This document shows, in pieces, positions 38,323 to 47,262 of a DNA stretch of 64,000 nt. Source of the DNA: Arsukibacterium perlucidum DSM 18276 (GTDB lineage Bacteria; Pseudomonadota; Gammaproteobacteria; Enterobacterales; Alteromonadaceae); assembly GCF_000382165.1 (NCBI RefSeq), contig NZ_KB907703.1, forward strand, positions 124,001 through 188,000, written 5' to 3'. A model generated the notes under the pieces. The model did not search any database. It had not been told where the DNA came from and saw only the letters and a list, made by a program, of their open reading frames with translations. How positions within the stretch are numbered: the stretch's first letter is position 1; every line of letters starts with the position of its first letter. The position numbers and the translations under genes were made by a program.

Positions 38323-38873
38323 TACGCAGCCGGGGTTAACTGGCTAAAAAAATCAGCCAGCGAGCCGGCGAGTTTTTCAGTGACATCTTTCCCGACCGTT
38401 TCCAGATAAACTTCGCCACTGCGGTTTAACACCGACAATACAATGTTGTCATCATCGGTTAGCGCAAAAAAGACTGTTTCTGGCTGCTTTAATCTTCGTT
38501 TCATTAAAATATGACCGATAATATTTTCCTGCAATCTGGCGAGATCAGTCTGATCCCAAACCATTAATAACTGCAAAGGCCCGCGGCTATGGCTGGCACC
38601 AAGGCCAGCACCATAATACAAGCTATAAAATTGCTTAATATCCGGGTGCAATTCAAGTTCCAGTGCTTGCTCAACATTACTGAAATCCGCCCCGGGCTGC
38701 TGTCTTACTGGTTGCCAGCTAACCGTATCATCAGCTAATACTGCCAATTGAGCCGGAGCAGGTGTGGTGGGATCTGCCGCCCAGGCCTGCAATATCAGAT
38801 TATGCTGCTGATGCCAGCTTAAAGTCTGGGTAATAAAATTCTGGTAACTTTCTGCTAATGACAACACGGACAT
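38310..38873 (-). CDS. syd: SecY-interacting protein Syd
   Basis: Peripheral membrane protein that binds SecY and monitors the integrity of the SecYEG complex. The 187 residues have the Syd features: FYSLYYGAGLGASHSRGPL, QLLMVWDQTDLARLQENI and a GHILMKRRLKQPETVFFAL segment, with a C-terminal domain ending AGSLADFFSQL. E. coli syd is also next to queF. The start ATG 38873 lies 63 bp from the divergent queF start. Confidence 0.93.
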   Translation of the reverse strand: MSVLSLAESYQNFITQTLSWHQQHNLILQAWAADPTTPAPAQLAVLADDTVSWQPVRQQPGADFSNVEQALELELHPDIKQFYSLYYGAGLGASHSRGPLQLLMVWDQTDLARLQENIIGHILMKRRLKQPETVFFALTDDDNIVLSVLNRSGEVYLETVGKDVTEKLAGSLADFFSQLTPAAYQGV

Positions 38874-38936
38874 CCTCTCTACTCTGGCATGAAGTTATGC
38901 TAAAATCTGACGCATTCTAACCGGATCAGTAGCCAG

Positions 38937-39782
38937 ATGACAAAAAGCCACTCAGAAATTATGGCCGGGTTAAGCCTTGGCAAAACCACAGCCTATGCCG
39001 AACAGTATGATCCCAGCCTGCTGCAACCCGTCCCGCGCACTTTGGGCCGGAATAATTTGGGCCTTGATCTCACAGCTTCTCTGCCTTTTATTGGCGAGGA
39101 TATCTGGCATGGATATGAATTGTCATGGCTTAATGCCAAAGGCAAACCAATGGTGGCATTAGCCACATTTGTGGTGCCTGTTACCTCAGCAAACCTGATT
39201 GAATCCAAATCTTTTAAACTGTATTTAAATAGCTTTAATCAAAGCCGCTTTGATGACTTACGTCAGGTATACCAGGCACTACAACGTGATTTATCGGGCT
39301 GTGCCGGCAGTCCGGTTCGGGTAACGTTGCATAATGTTAATGAAATTATGGTTTTTCAACCAACCTGGATACCAGGTTACTGTATTGATGAACTGGATAT
39401 CAGTATCGACAACTACCAGTATGATCCCAGCTTACTGCAACTGGCAGACAATCCTGAGGTAGTCGATGAAAAAGTTCATTCGCACTTACTTAAATCAAAC
39501 TGCCTGATTACCTCGCAACCAGATTGGGCCAGCGTATACATCCATTATCGGGGGCAGGCTATAGATCACGCCGCGTTACTGCGTTATTTAATCAGTTTTC
39601 GAAGCCATAATGAATTTCATGAGCAGTGCATTGAACGGGTTTTCCTCGATATCTGGCAACGCTGTAAGCCTGAATATTTACTGGTCTATGCCCGTTATAC
39701 AAGGCGGGGTGGCCTGGATATCAACCCGGTGCGGGCCAGTGCCAGCTATCAGCTACCAAACTTACGGCTTAGCCGCCAGTAA
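38937..39782 (+). CDS. queF: NADPH-dependent 7-cyano-7-deazaguanine reductase
   Basis: Reduces preQ0 to preQ1 on the queuosine tRNA pathway. The 281 residues match the long, two-module type II enzyme of E. coli (282). [17 protein letters not shown] carries the QueF motif; the nucleophilic cysteine is in [17 protein letters not shown]; the C-terminus has [16 protein letters not shown]. It lies divergent from syd and upstream of the small transcript and a diguanylate cyclase. Confidence 0.96.
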   Translation: MTKSHSEIMAGLSLGKTTAYAEQYDPSLLQPVPRTLGRNNLGLDLTASLPFIGEDIWHGYELSWLNAKGKPMVALATFVVPVTSANLIESKSFKLYLNSFNQSRFDDLRQVYQALQRDLSGCAGSPVRVTLHNVNEIMVFQPTWIPGYCIDELDISIDNYQYDPSLLQLADNPEVVDEKVHSHLLKSNCLITSQPDWASVYIHYRGQAIDHAALLRYLISFRSHNEFHEQCIERVFLDIWQRCKPEYLLVYARYTRRGGLDINPVRASASYQLPNLRLSRQ

Positions 39783-39933
39783 ACTGTAAGCTTTCAGGCC
39801 GACTTTCAGAATTTAAGTACCAAAAGCGCTATTATCGTCTCATAACAGCAGAAAACCTCAATATAACTGAAAGGCGCTCTGTATCATTACAACCTGACTT
39901 TCAATTCTGGGGTAAATCTGCTTTAATAGCGCG

Positions 39934-39956
39934 GCGGGTTAGATGGACTAACCCGC
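39934..39956 (+). promoter_or_regulatory. stem-loop in 5' leader of small ORF
   Basis: Nine-base-pair perfect inverted repeat GCGGGTTAG/CTAACCCGC with a five-base loop ATGGA. It ends nine bases before a ribosome-binding site for the 19-codon ORF. No T-run follows, so it is more likely an RNA structure or an operator palindrome than a terminator. Confidence 0.5.
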
Positions 39957-39982
39957 AGTGGTAGCAAGAAGGACCGCCAATT

Positions 39983-40042
39983 ATGTATTATCTTACCTCT
40001 GAAGAAGAAACATCCTGGTTACCTTATTACCTGTACAAATAA
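39983..40042 (+). CDS. putative 19-residue small protein or leader peptide
   Basis: Short open frame MYYLTSEEETSWLPYYLYK. It has an excellent ribosome-binding site AAGAAGGA nine bases upstream (39966-39973). A stem-loop precedes it and a strong terminator (40076-40103) follows, so it looks like a self-contained short transcript. It is very rich in tyrosine (five of 19) and acidic residues, with one tryptophan and no hydrophobic stretch long enough to be a membrane helix. It is not an obvious amino-acid attenuator leader, because neither neighbour is a biosynthetic gene. It could equally be a small RNA with a chance frame. I do not recognise it. Confidence 0.4.
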   Translation: MYYLTSEEETSWLPYYLYK

Positions 40043-40075
40043 GCTAACCCGGTATAAAAGTAGTCCCCTACCCTG

Positions 40076-40103
40076 CAGCGAGCTTCGGCTCGCTGTTTTT
40101 TTT
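40076..40103 (+). terminator. strong rho-independent terminator
   Basis: Eight-base-pair stem CAGCGAGC/GCTCGCTG with a TTCG tetraloop followed by eight T. One of the clearest terminators in the window. It ends the queF or small-ORF transcript before the GGDEF gene. The 418-bp gap 39783-40200 otherwise contains no gene beyond the small ORF. Confidence 0.92.
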
Positions 40104-40200
40104 CCATATTCTTGCCGCCCTGATAAATTCTTTAAAACAGTGATCGCATTTCCGTTGTTTGCGGATATACTTAAATCTAAACAGCTTTTTTAACATTTAA

Positions 40201-41763
40201 ATGTTTAAGGTGCCGCCTTTGCAAGATGATCTAAAGCAGCAACTGGCCAATGCGATTAAAGCACGCAAAACGTTGGAAGATGCCTACGAAAGTCAGTTCA
40301 AGATTTTGGCTCAGTTCGTGCTTCGGTTATCACTGGTATGTAAGGGTGTAGACCTGGAACTGGATAACCGGCTGGCAAAGCTGCGCAACGAATTAGCTAA
40401 GGGTACGGATCTCGAAAAGCTGATCCCGTTTATTGCTGATACCAACCAAAGCCTGCAACTGCTGGATGCCAAACAGCAGAACGATATCAAAGAAGTACAG
40501 CAACAGCTTAACCAGGCAGGTAAGTTATTACAGCAGCAAAAAGGCTTGCCTGATCAGCTGCGTCGGGATTTACGGCAATTACTGAGTAAGGTTGCGGAGC
40601 CACCATCAACTGTACAAGCTTTTTTACCTCATTTAACCAACCTGACGAGCCTTTATCAAAGCGCCTTACAATCCAAGCAGCAGATAGAAAGCAGCAATGA
40701 AAATGATGATGTCCGTTATGACCATATTTGTCGCCAAATTAGCGTAGAGCTGACAAACTTGTTAAGTGAGTTGGCCTTTGCTGAGAAAAGCGCACCCCAG
40801 ATTGCGATAATCCGGCAGAGATTGCTGGATAAGCTGTCGATAGAAGCCCTGCTTGAAGCTTGTCTGCAAACGATCACTCTAATCGTTGCCAATATTAATG
40901 AAGAACGCCAGTCAGCTGAGCACTTCCTGCTTAAACTTAATGATGCGTTGTCGTCAGTGCAGCAAGCCGTTAGCCTGTCTTTAAGAAATGCTGACCAGCT
41001 TCACTTAAAACTGAATATTCTTAACCAACAGATTGAACAGCAAATTAACCAACTGGGTCACAGCACCAAAAGTGCTACTTCACTGGAACAATTAAAAGAG
41101 TTGGTAACCCAGCGGCTGGGTAGTATCAGCGATGCATTAAAATCAAAAGAGCAACTGGAAGTAGAAGAACGCCGGGTTATGTTACTTGCGTTAAATGGGA
41201 TGGAGCAGCGTTTAAAAGAACTGGAAGCTGAAGCTCAGATGTTCACAACCAAACTTGCTGAGCAGAATTTCCGCAGTTTGCAGGACTCACTAACAGAAAT
41301 TCCGAACCGGGCGGCCTTTGACGAACGACTGGCATTAGAAATAAAACGTTGGCAACGCTACAAAAAACCGCTGTGTATTGCTCTGGCGGATGTTGATAAC
41401 TTTAAGAGCATTAATGATAATTACGGCCATAGCGCAGGTGATAAGACACTGAAAGTAATAGCAAAAGCATTACAGCAGGGCCTGCGTGAAACTGATTTTA
41501 TTGCCCGCTACGGTGGTGAGGAATTTGTAATCCTGTTTCCGGAAACCGCGCTGGAAGAACTTACCGCACCATTAAACAAGCTAAGAGAAAAAATTAAGAG
41601 TATCGTCTTTACCTTTAAAGGTAAGAAAGTCCCTATCACCATTTCCTTTGGGGCTAGTCAATTAACTGCTGAAGATACCAGCCGTCAGGTTTTTGATCGG
41701 GCAGATGAAGCACTTTATGAAGCTAAAAAAGCCGGCCGCGATCGCGTCATTTTAAAAATCTGA
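40201..41763 (+). CDS. cytoplasmic diguanylate cyclase with long coiled-coil N-terminus
   Basis: A 520-residue protein with no transmembrane segment. The first about 350 residues are helical and rich in Q, L and E with coiled-coil character (DIKEVQQQLNQAGKLLQQQK, then EERRVMLLALNGMEQRLKEL). The GGDEF domain (about 358-520) has LADVDNFKSINDNYGH, an active GGEEF at 438-442 and an RETD I-site at 429-432. It should make c-di-GMP, regulated by oligomerisation of the N-terminal region. Start ATG 40201 has a weak ribosome-binding site. It is inserted between queF and ppnN, which are closer in E. coli. Confidence 0.88.
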   Translation: MFKVPPLQDDLKQQLANAIKARKTLEDAYESQFKILAQFVLRLSLVCKGVDLELDNRLAKLRNELAKGTDLEKLIPFIADTNQSLQLLDAKQQNDIKEVQQQLNQAGKLLQQQKGLPDQLRRDLRQLLSKVAEPPSTVQAFLPHLTNLTSLYQSALQSKQQIESSNENDDVRYDHICRQISVELTNLLSELAFAEKSAPQIAIIRQRLLDKLSIEALLEACLQTITLIVANINEERQSAEHFLLKLNDALSSVQQAVSLSLRNADQLHLKLNILNQQIEQQINQLGHSTKSATSLEQLKELVTQRLGSISDALKSKEQLEVEERRVMLLALNGMEQRLKELEAEAQMFTTKLAEQNFRSLQDSLTEIPNRAAFDERLALEIKRWQRYKKPLCIALADVDNFKSINDNYGHSAGDKTLKVIAKALQQGLRETDFIARYGGEEFVILFPETALEELTAPLNKLREKIKSIVFTFKGKKVPITISFGASQLTAEDTSRQVFDRADEALYEAKKAGRDRVILKI

Positions 41764-41799
41764 CTCTGGCACAGCACACAATCAGTATTGGAGTTACAG

Positions 41800-43158
41800 A
41801 TGCAGGTGCATTTAAACCCGTTAGGCGCCATGGATTTACTGTCTCAGCTTGAAGTTGAACGTTTAAAAAATAACACCGAATCAGAAGCTTTCGCCTTATT
41901 TCGTAATTGCTGCCTGGCAGTGCTTAATGTTGGTAGCCACACTGATAGCTCTGCAGAAATTTACGATCAGTACAAAGACTTTAGCGTTAACTTACTGGCG
42001 CGGGAACGCGGCATTAAAATTGAGCTGACCAATCCGCCAGCCAGCGCATTTGTCGATGGAGTAATCATCAAGGGGATCCATGAGCACCTTTTTGCCGTGC
42101 TCAGAGATATCCTGTTTTACCATACCCGCCGCTCGGCCGAAGTAAAAGCGCTGGAGCTAAATGAGCCACGACAACTAACCCATACGGTGTTTGATATTTT
42201 ACGCAACGCCCGTGCTATCGATGCTACCTGCGTGCCTAGTATGATTGTCTGCTGGGGTGGCCACTCTATTAACGAAATTGAATATGACTATACCAAAGAA
42301 GTAGGTTATCAGCTGGGTCTGCGCGGCCTGGATATATGTACCGGTTGTGGCCCGGGCGCAATGAAAGGCCCGATGAAAGGTGCTACCATCGGCCACAACA
42401 AACAACGGATCCGTAGTGGTCGTTACCTCGGTTTAACCGAACCCAGCATTATTGCCGCCGAACCACCTAACCCGATTGTCAATGAGCTGGTGATCCTGCC
42501 TGACATTGAAAAGCGGCTGGAGGCTTTTGTTCGGGTGGCGCACGGTATTATTGTATTCCCCGGTGGCGCAGGTACAGCTGAAGAGCTGCTTTATTTGCTT
42601 GGCATTATGCTGAAAAAGAGCAATGTTGAACAACAACTGCCTATTATTCTGACTGGTCCCCGGCAATCAGCAGCCTACTTCAAAGAGATAGCCAGTTTTA
42701 TCCAAAACACCCTGGGTGAGGAAGCATTGCAACTGGTTGAAATAATTATTGATGATCCGGCAGGCGTGGCACGAAAATTAAAACAAGGCTGTGTCGACGT
42801 ACGGCAATACCGGAAGTCGGTTGGCGATGCTTATCACTTTAACTGGACCCTGGATATCGACCCCCAGTTCCAACAGCCTTTTATCCCGAATCATCAGAAT
42901 ATGGCCGCACTTGACTTGCACCTGGAACAAGACAAAGCGAAACTTGCTGCTAATCTACGGCGGGCATTTTCAGGTATTGTTGCCGGCAACGTAAAAGACG
43001 AGGGGATCCGGGCTATTCGCCAGCATGGTCCATTTCAGTTATCAGGAGAACCAGTGTTAATGCAAATGATGGATACCCTGTTACAAGCCTTTGTTGACCA
43101 AGGCAGAATGAAATTACCCGGTAGCGCTTATGAGCCCTGCTACAGGATAATTCGTTAG
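41800..43158 (+). CDS. ppnN: nucleotide 5'-monophosphate nucleosidase PpnN
   Basis: Cleaves purine and pyrimidine nucleotides to base and ribose 5-phosphate; in E. coli it is activated by (p)ppGpp and controls nucleotide pools. The 452 residues follow E. coli PpnN (YgdH) closely: LGAMDLLSQLEVERLKN near the start, the LOG-like catalytic motif FPGGAGTAEELLYLLGI, NICTGCGPGAM-type segment (here DICTGCGPGAMKGPM), and a C-terminal HRMKLPGSAY-like end. ATG 41800 with GGAG six bases upstream is preferred to a TTG four codons earlier. Confidence 0.96.
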   Translation: MQVHLNPLGAMDLLSQLEVERLKNNTESEAFALFRNCCLAVLNVGSHTDSSAEIYDQYKDFSVNLLARERGIKIELTNPPASAFVDGVIIKGIHEHLFAVLRDILFYHTRRSAEVKALELNEPRQLTHTVFDILRNARAIDATCVPSMIVCWGGHSINEIEYDYTKEVGYQLGLRGLDICTGCGPGAMKGPMKGATIGHNKQRIRSGRYLGLTEPSIIAAEPPNPIVNELVILPDIEKRLEAFVRVAHGIIVFPGGAGTAEELLYLLGIMLKKSNVEQQLPIILTGPRQSAAYFKEIASFIQNTLGEEALQLVEIIIDDPAGVARKLKQGCVDVRQYRKSVGDAYHFNWTLDIDPQFQQPFIPNHQNMAALDLHLEQDKAKLAANLRRAFSGIVAGNVKDEGIRAIRQHGPFQLSGEPVLMQMMDTLLQAFVDQGRMKLPGSAYEPCYRIIR

Positions 43159-43159
43159 T

Positions 43160-43978
43160 ATGATGCACCTGGTATTGATAGATGCACTAAACCTGATCAG
43201 ACGGCTTTATGCCGTGCAGGAGAGGCCCTATCTGCCATTACCGGAGCAGGTAACCGATGGCACCCGGCAGCAAATCATCAATAATACCCAAAATATGCTG
43301 TTGCAGGCACTGCAACGGCTGCGCCATGAGCTCGCTCCCAGCCATGCTTTATTGGTGTTTGATGGCCGTGACAGCCAGTGGCGTCAGCAACGCTGCCCTG
43401 AATACAAAGCAAACCGTAAGCCGATGCCCACCATATTGGCAGAAGCACTACCAGTGCTGGAGCAAGCTGCTCAGCAGCATGGTTTTCGCTGCTTTGTCGA
43501 CAATACCCTGGAAGCAGACGACGTGATTGCCAGCATTGCCACTAAACTCAATCAGCATCAACAACAGGTTACTATTGTTTCTACCGATAAAGGTTTTCTG
43601 CCGTTACTAAGCCAGGGGATCGGCATTTACGACCCGTTCGCCCGCCTGAAGCTAAACGCTGCTTACGTTGAAAATAAGTTTGGGGTGGCACCGGCACAAC
43701 TGGTCAGGTTATGGAGTTTAACCGGCGACAGTACTAACAATATCGCCGGTGTTAACGGCGTTGGTCCGAAAACGGCGTTAGAACTTATGGCTTTGGGCGA
43801 TACGCTGACCGAAGCGCTGGCCCATCCGGATTGCCCGAAAAAACTACGTGATAAAATATTCAGCCACAAAGACGCTATCGTCAATTATATGCAGGTCCTC
43901 AGCTTGCAAACAACCTTAGAATTGGGTCTGAATTTACAAGAATTGAGGCTGCCAGAACCCGGGCGGGAACACGAATGA
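43160..43978 (+). CDS. xni: flap endonuclease Xni
   Basis: A 272-residue 5'-nuclease of the Pol I exonuclease-domain type (E. coli Xni/ExoIX). It opens LVLIDALNLIRRLYAVQ, has LLVFDGRDSQWRQQRCPEYK, a LEADDVIASIATKL element with metal-binding acids, and the DNA-binding helix-hairpin-helix GDSTNNIAGVNGVGPKTALE. E. coli Xni has lost one metal site; here I did not count every ligand. Starts one base after the ppnN stop; two ATG codons (43160, 43163) are possible. Confidence 0.94.
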   Translation: MMHLVLIDALNLIRRLYAVQERPYLPLPEQVTDGTRQQIINNTQNMLLQALQRLRHELAPSHALLVFDGRDSQWRQQRCPEYKANRKPMPTILAEALPVLEQAAQQHGFRCFVDNTLEADDVIASIATKLNQHQQQVTIVSTDKGFLPLLSQGIGIYDPFARLKLNAAYVENKFGVAPAQLVRLWSLTGDSTNNIAGVNGVGPKTALELMALGDTLTEALAHPDCPKKLRDKIFSHKDAIVNYMQVLSLQTTLELGLNLQELRLPEPGREHE

Positions 43979-44373
43979 AATTAAAACCTGTTGCCTTATT
44001 TATTGGCGGTTTTGTCGTCTATTTACTGCTTACGCTGGCGGTATTATTGTTTTACAAAGATGATCCGGAACAAATGAGCTGGCAACACCGCGAAAATTTT
44101 AATGCCAAAGTTATCAGCCGCTTTAAACTTAGCGAAAACTTCGGGCAGGATGACATTATAGGCCGGCTTGGCGGGCCGGACATTACTGAAGCCGTAGCAG
44201 TCAATGGCGAAATATATCAGTTAATGTATTACCGCACGCATCGTAAATTACCCGATGGTATTACTACCGAAGATGAATGTACTGCCCTACTGTTTATTAA
44301 CCGGCAACTGGTGGCGATAGGCGATACGGCAGTAACTCAATATCAACAACATGCTGAAAATGGCAACAGCTGA
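43975..44373 (+). CDS. DUF3192 family membrane-anchored protein
   Basis: A 132-residue protein with one N-terminal transmembrane segment (VALFIGGFVVYLLLTLAVLL), then the DUF3192 domain: IIGRLGGPDITEAVAV, YYRTHRKLPDGITTEDECTA and LLFINRQLVAIGD. It is a paralogue of the lipoprotein at 36642, sharing the C-T-x-L-x-F-I-N core, but has a signal anchor instead of a lipobox. It overlaps xni by four bases. Function unknown. Confidence 0.85.
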   Translation: MKLKPVALFIGGFVVYLLLTLAVLLFYKDDPEQMSWQHRENFNAKVISRFKLSENFGQDDIIGRLGGPDITEAVAVNGEIYQLMYYRTHRKLPDGITTEDECTALLFINRQLVAIGDTAVTQYQQHAENGNS

Positions 44374-46027
44374 TAGCCAATGGCCACTGTTTTATCAGGG
44401 CTTACAGCATTTTAAACCGCAGGCTGGTACCTCAGCCACAGCGTCAGATCCTGATACAGTATTATTGCAAAGCGACCAGTTAAGCTCGTTATTTATTGAA
44501 CTGGCTAATCAGAATTTTGCCGGCGTTATTGCGCAACTTAACCTGACCCCACGCCAATTACCGGTTAATCTCGCCCGCATCGTTAAAATGATGGCATTGG
44601 CTCTAATCCTCAGTCGGGGTTATGGCTGGCAAAACCGGCGCAGCCAACAATTACTACAGGCAATTATCTTACCAGCGGCCCTGGCGCCAGATGCAGCCGA
44701 CTATCAACGTGCCTGGGTGCTCACAGCAAAGATATTACAGCAGCTTAATAAACAACATCCGTTGTTGCCGCTGCTGGTTGCTGCATGCAACGCCCAGCGC
44801 CAACCCTCATGGCAACAGCATCCTGATGGTCCACTACTGTCATTGCTCAGTCAACTGGCAGAGCAACTACTACCGGTAACAGGCAGCCAAATTAGCCTGG
44901 AGCAACTATTGCTACAATATACCACCCGGCAAACCGCTGCCCCGGATAGCCAATGGTTTTACCTGTTACAGCAGCTGGTTGAACGGCAGGCGCTGCCGGG
45001 TCGCTTTGCCAGAGAAACCCGGCCCGGTAGCAACGCGCAGCACTACTGGTTTATCAGTGGTATGGCTTCAGCACCGACTCAACCTGCAGCGGTATATGTC
45101 CGCCAGTTTGACCCTGCCAGCAAGACCGTTGGTCACGAAGTGCAACAGCTGCCATTGGCCGGGCTGACCCTGCTAAACCCACAATATTTCCGCAACCCAT
45201 CCTGGCTGGCATTACTGGAACCTGACGATGGCTTGTGGCCAGCTCCAGCTGACTTTACCCTGGATATCTGTCTTGAACAGTCGGTGTTTTATCAGCTCAG
45301 CAAGCTGAATATAACCAAACAAGTGAAATTGCTGGAGACTCAGCCGCTAATAGGCCAGTTTTTACAACTCGCTGCCACCAACCTCAGCCGCCAGCAACTA
45401 GCAGTTAACCGGCTTCGGCATGCTATAAGCACGCTGGGGCAGGATGCATTATGTGATTGGGTAGCACAGGCAGAACTGCATCAGTATTGCCTCAGACAGG
45501 CTCATCCACACCATGCCTGGCTGGAGCAGTTACAACATTGTCTGGTACAGTCGCTAGTACTGCTCAGCACAGCAATAAACCGGCCGCTGACCAGCAGTTG
45601 TGCCGGTGTCGTCGCCCGCTGTGCAACCTTAAGCTTGTGGCAACATCCTACTTTACCGCAAACTGCGCTGGCCCGACATGTGCAGGGACAGCTGTTACTG
45701 GGCCTGCATATTCAACAACATCTGTGGCAGGCAAAAAGCTACCCTGAACAAGTACAGCAGCTGCTGCAACACTATCAGCAATCTGATTGGTCAGCGGCGA
45801 TGGACGACTGGCACAGCCGGCAAGCCGCACCATTAACGTTATTACTCAAACTTAGCTGGCAGCTTACGCTGGCGGTATTTTGTGCTGGCACAGCAAATAC
45901 AGAACGGCTTGCTGCCCTGCTGCCAACGGCAACAGCGCGACTAAAGTTACCTCAGCATCCGGCGCTTTATTGGCAACAACAGTTGATAGCTGCCAGCCAA
46001 TGCTATTACCCGCTGCCAAAAATGTAG
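44351..46027 (+). CDS. large helical protein with divergent HDOD-like domain
   Basis: A 558-residue, glutamine- and leucine-rich soluble protein. I do not recognise the whole family. Residues about 330-430 resemble an HDOD domain: VKLLETQPLIGQFLQLAATN, then NRLRHAISTLGQDALCDWVA, matching the typical HDOD end with an I-x-x-L-G-x-x-x-L helix, though the usual N-S and HD pattern is weak. HDOD proteins are signalling scaffolds without a known enzymatic site. The first ATG overlaps the DUF3192 gene by 23 bp, suggesting coupled translation. It could instead be an unrelated helical-repeat protein. Confidence 0.5.
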   Translation: MLKMATADSQWPLFYQGLQHFKPQAGTSATASDPDTVLLQSDQLSSLFIELANQNFAGVIAQLNLTPRQLPVNLARIVKMMALALILSRGYGWQNRRSQQLLQAIILPAALAPDAADYQRAWVLTAKILQQLNKQHPLLPLLVAACNAQRQPSWQQHPDGPLLSLLSQLAEQLLPVTGSQISLEQLLLQYTTRQTAAPDSQWFYLLQQLVERQALPGRFARETRPGSNAQHYWFISGMASAPTQPAAVYVRQFDPASKTVGHEVQQLPLAGLTLLNPQYFRNPSWLALLEPDDGLWPAPADFTLDICLEQSVFYQLSKLNITKQVKLLETQPLIGQFLQLAATNLSRQQLAVNRLRHAISTLGQDALCDWVAQAELHQYCLRQAHPHHAWLEQLQHCLVQSLVLLSTAINRPLTSSCAGVVARCATLSLWQHPTLPQTALARHVQGQLLLGLHIQQHLWQAKSYPEQVQQLLQHYQQSDWSAAMDDWHSRQAAPLTLLLKLSWQLTLAVFCAGTANTERLAALLPTATARLKLPQHPALYWQQQLIAASQCYYPLPKM

Positions 46028-46186
46028 TTTAATTACGTCATTCAGGGCGCTTATAGTGACTATAAGGCCAGCTTCTACCGTAAGTTTCCACCAAACTGGC
46101 GAAATCGCCCCGAAAATGCTATATTCCCGCGGTTCCAGACGGTTAGCGTCTGCCCGTATTCCCCCTTTAACACCCTGAGGTTCCAG

Positions 46187-47194
46187 ATGAGTAAGCAAAC
46201 CATTACTGTCATTAAAGGTGATGGCATAGGCCCGAGTATTGTCGAGGCTGCCATTGAAGTATTAACCAAAGCCGGTTGTGATTTTGACTACGAGTATGTT
46301 GATGCAGGCCTGACGGCACTGGAACAGACCGGAGAGCTGCTGCCACAGGCAACCCTGGATGCGATTGCCCGGAATAAAATTACCCTCAAAGGCCCGCTTA
46401 CCACGCCGGTGGGTGATGGCTTTACTTCAATAAATGTAACCTTACGCAAAAAATTCAGCCTGTATGCCAATGTACGGCCGGTTATTTCGTTTAAAGGCAC
46501 CAAAGCCCGTTACGAAAATATCGATATTATTACTATCCGTGAAAACACTGAAGGTATGTATTCCGGCCATCGCCAGCAAGTATCGGAAGACGGCCTGATT
46601 GCCGAAGCCAGCAGCATTATCACCCGCGAAGGTGCTGAGCGAATTGCCGTATTTGCCTTTGAAACTGCCCGACGCGAAAACCGTAAAAAAGTGACAATTG
46701 TCCATAAAGCCAATATTCTGAAATCAACCTCTGGTTTATTCCTGAAAACAGCCCGCGAAGTCGCCGCCCGTTACCCGGAAATTGAAACTCAGGAAATGAT
46801 TGTCGACAACGCCTGTATGCAGCTGGTGATGAACCCGCAGCAGTTTGACGTTATTGTTACCACTAACTTGTTTGGTGACATTTTGTCGGATTTATGCGCG
46901 GGTTTAGTCGGTGGTTTAGGGATGGCACCAGGCGCCAACATTGGTAAAGACTGCGCCATCTTTGAAGCTGTACATGGCAGTGCGCCGGATATTGCAGGCA
47001 AAAACCTGGCTAACCCCAGTTCAGTGATCCTGGCGTCAATTCAAATGCTGGAATACCTGCAAATGCAGGACAAGGCAGAAAAAATCCGCGCCGCGCTGGC
47101 CGATGTAATTGCCAGTGGCGACAGAACCACCCGCGACTTAGGTGGCAGCTTTGGTACCACTGATTTTACCGCAGCGATGTTAGAGCGGTTATAA
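46187..47194 (+). CDS. isocitrate dehydrogenase, NAD-type (small beta-decarboxylating family)
   Basis: A 335-residue member of the isocitrate/isopropylmalate dehydrogenase family, shorter than the 415-residue E. coli Icd. It has the dinucleotide start TITVIKGDGIGPSIVEA, the phosphate-binding IRENTEGMYSGHRQQ, and metal-binding TNLFGDILSDLCAGLVGGLG. The sequence around ENTEGMYSG fits the NAD-linked isocitrate dehydrogenase type found in many Alteromonadales and in mitochondria. A role in homoisocitrate or tartrate metabolism cannot be excluded from sequence. GAGG precedes ATG 46187. Confidence 0.85.
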   Translation: MSKQTITVIKGDGIGPSIVEAAIEVLTKAGCDFDYEYVDAGLTALEQTGELLPQATLDAIARNKITLKGPLTTPVGDGFTSINVTLRKKFSLYANVRPVISFKGTKARYENIDIITIRENTEGMYSGHRQQVSEDGLIAEASSIITREGAERIAVFAFETARRENRKKVTIVHKANILKSTSGLFLKTAREVAARYPEIETQEMIVDNACMQLVMNPQQFDVIVTTNLFGDILSDLCAGLVGGLGMAPGANIGKDCAIFEAVHGSAPDIAGKNLANPSSVILASIQMLEYLQMQDKAEKIRAALADVIASGDRTTRDLGGSFGTTDFTAAMLERL

Positions 47195-47209
47195 TCGTTC
47201 TTGCAGAGG

Positions 47210-47239
47210 AAATAGCCGCCTGTTGGTGGCTATTTTTTT
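47210..47239 (+). terminator. rho-independent terminator after isocitrate dehydrogenase gene
   Basis: Stem AAATAGCCGCC/GGTGGCTATTT with one G-T pair and loop TGTT, followed by a T-run TTTTT. It lies 16 bp after the stop codon. Confidence 0.85.
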
Positions 47240-47262
47240 AACTGCCAAGGGCAGGAGTTAAA

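Noticed and set aside
39905-39925. Possible sigma-54 promoter (GG and GC elements) before the small ORF
   Set aside because: The distance between GG and GC is nine rather than ten and other consensus bases are missing.
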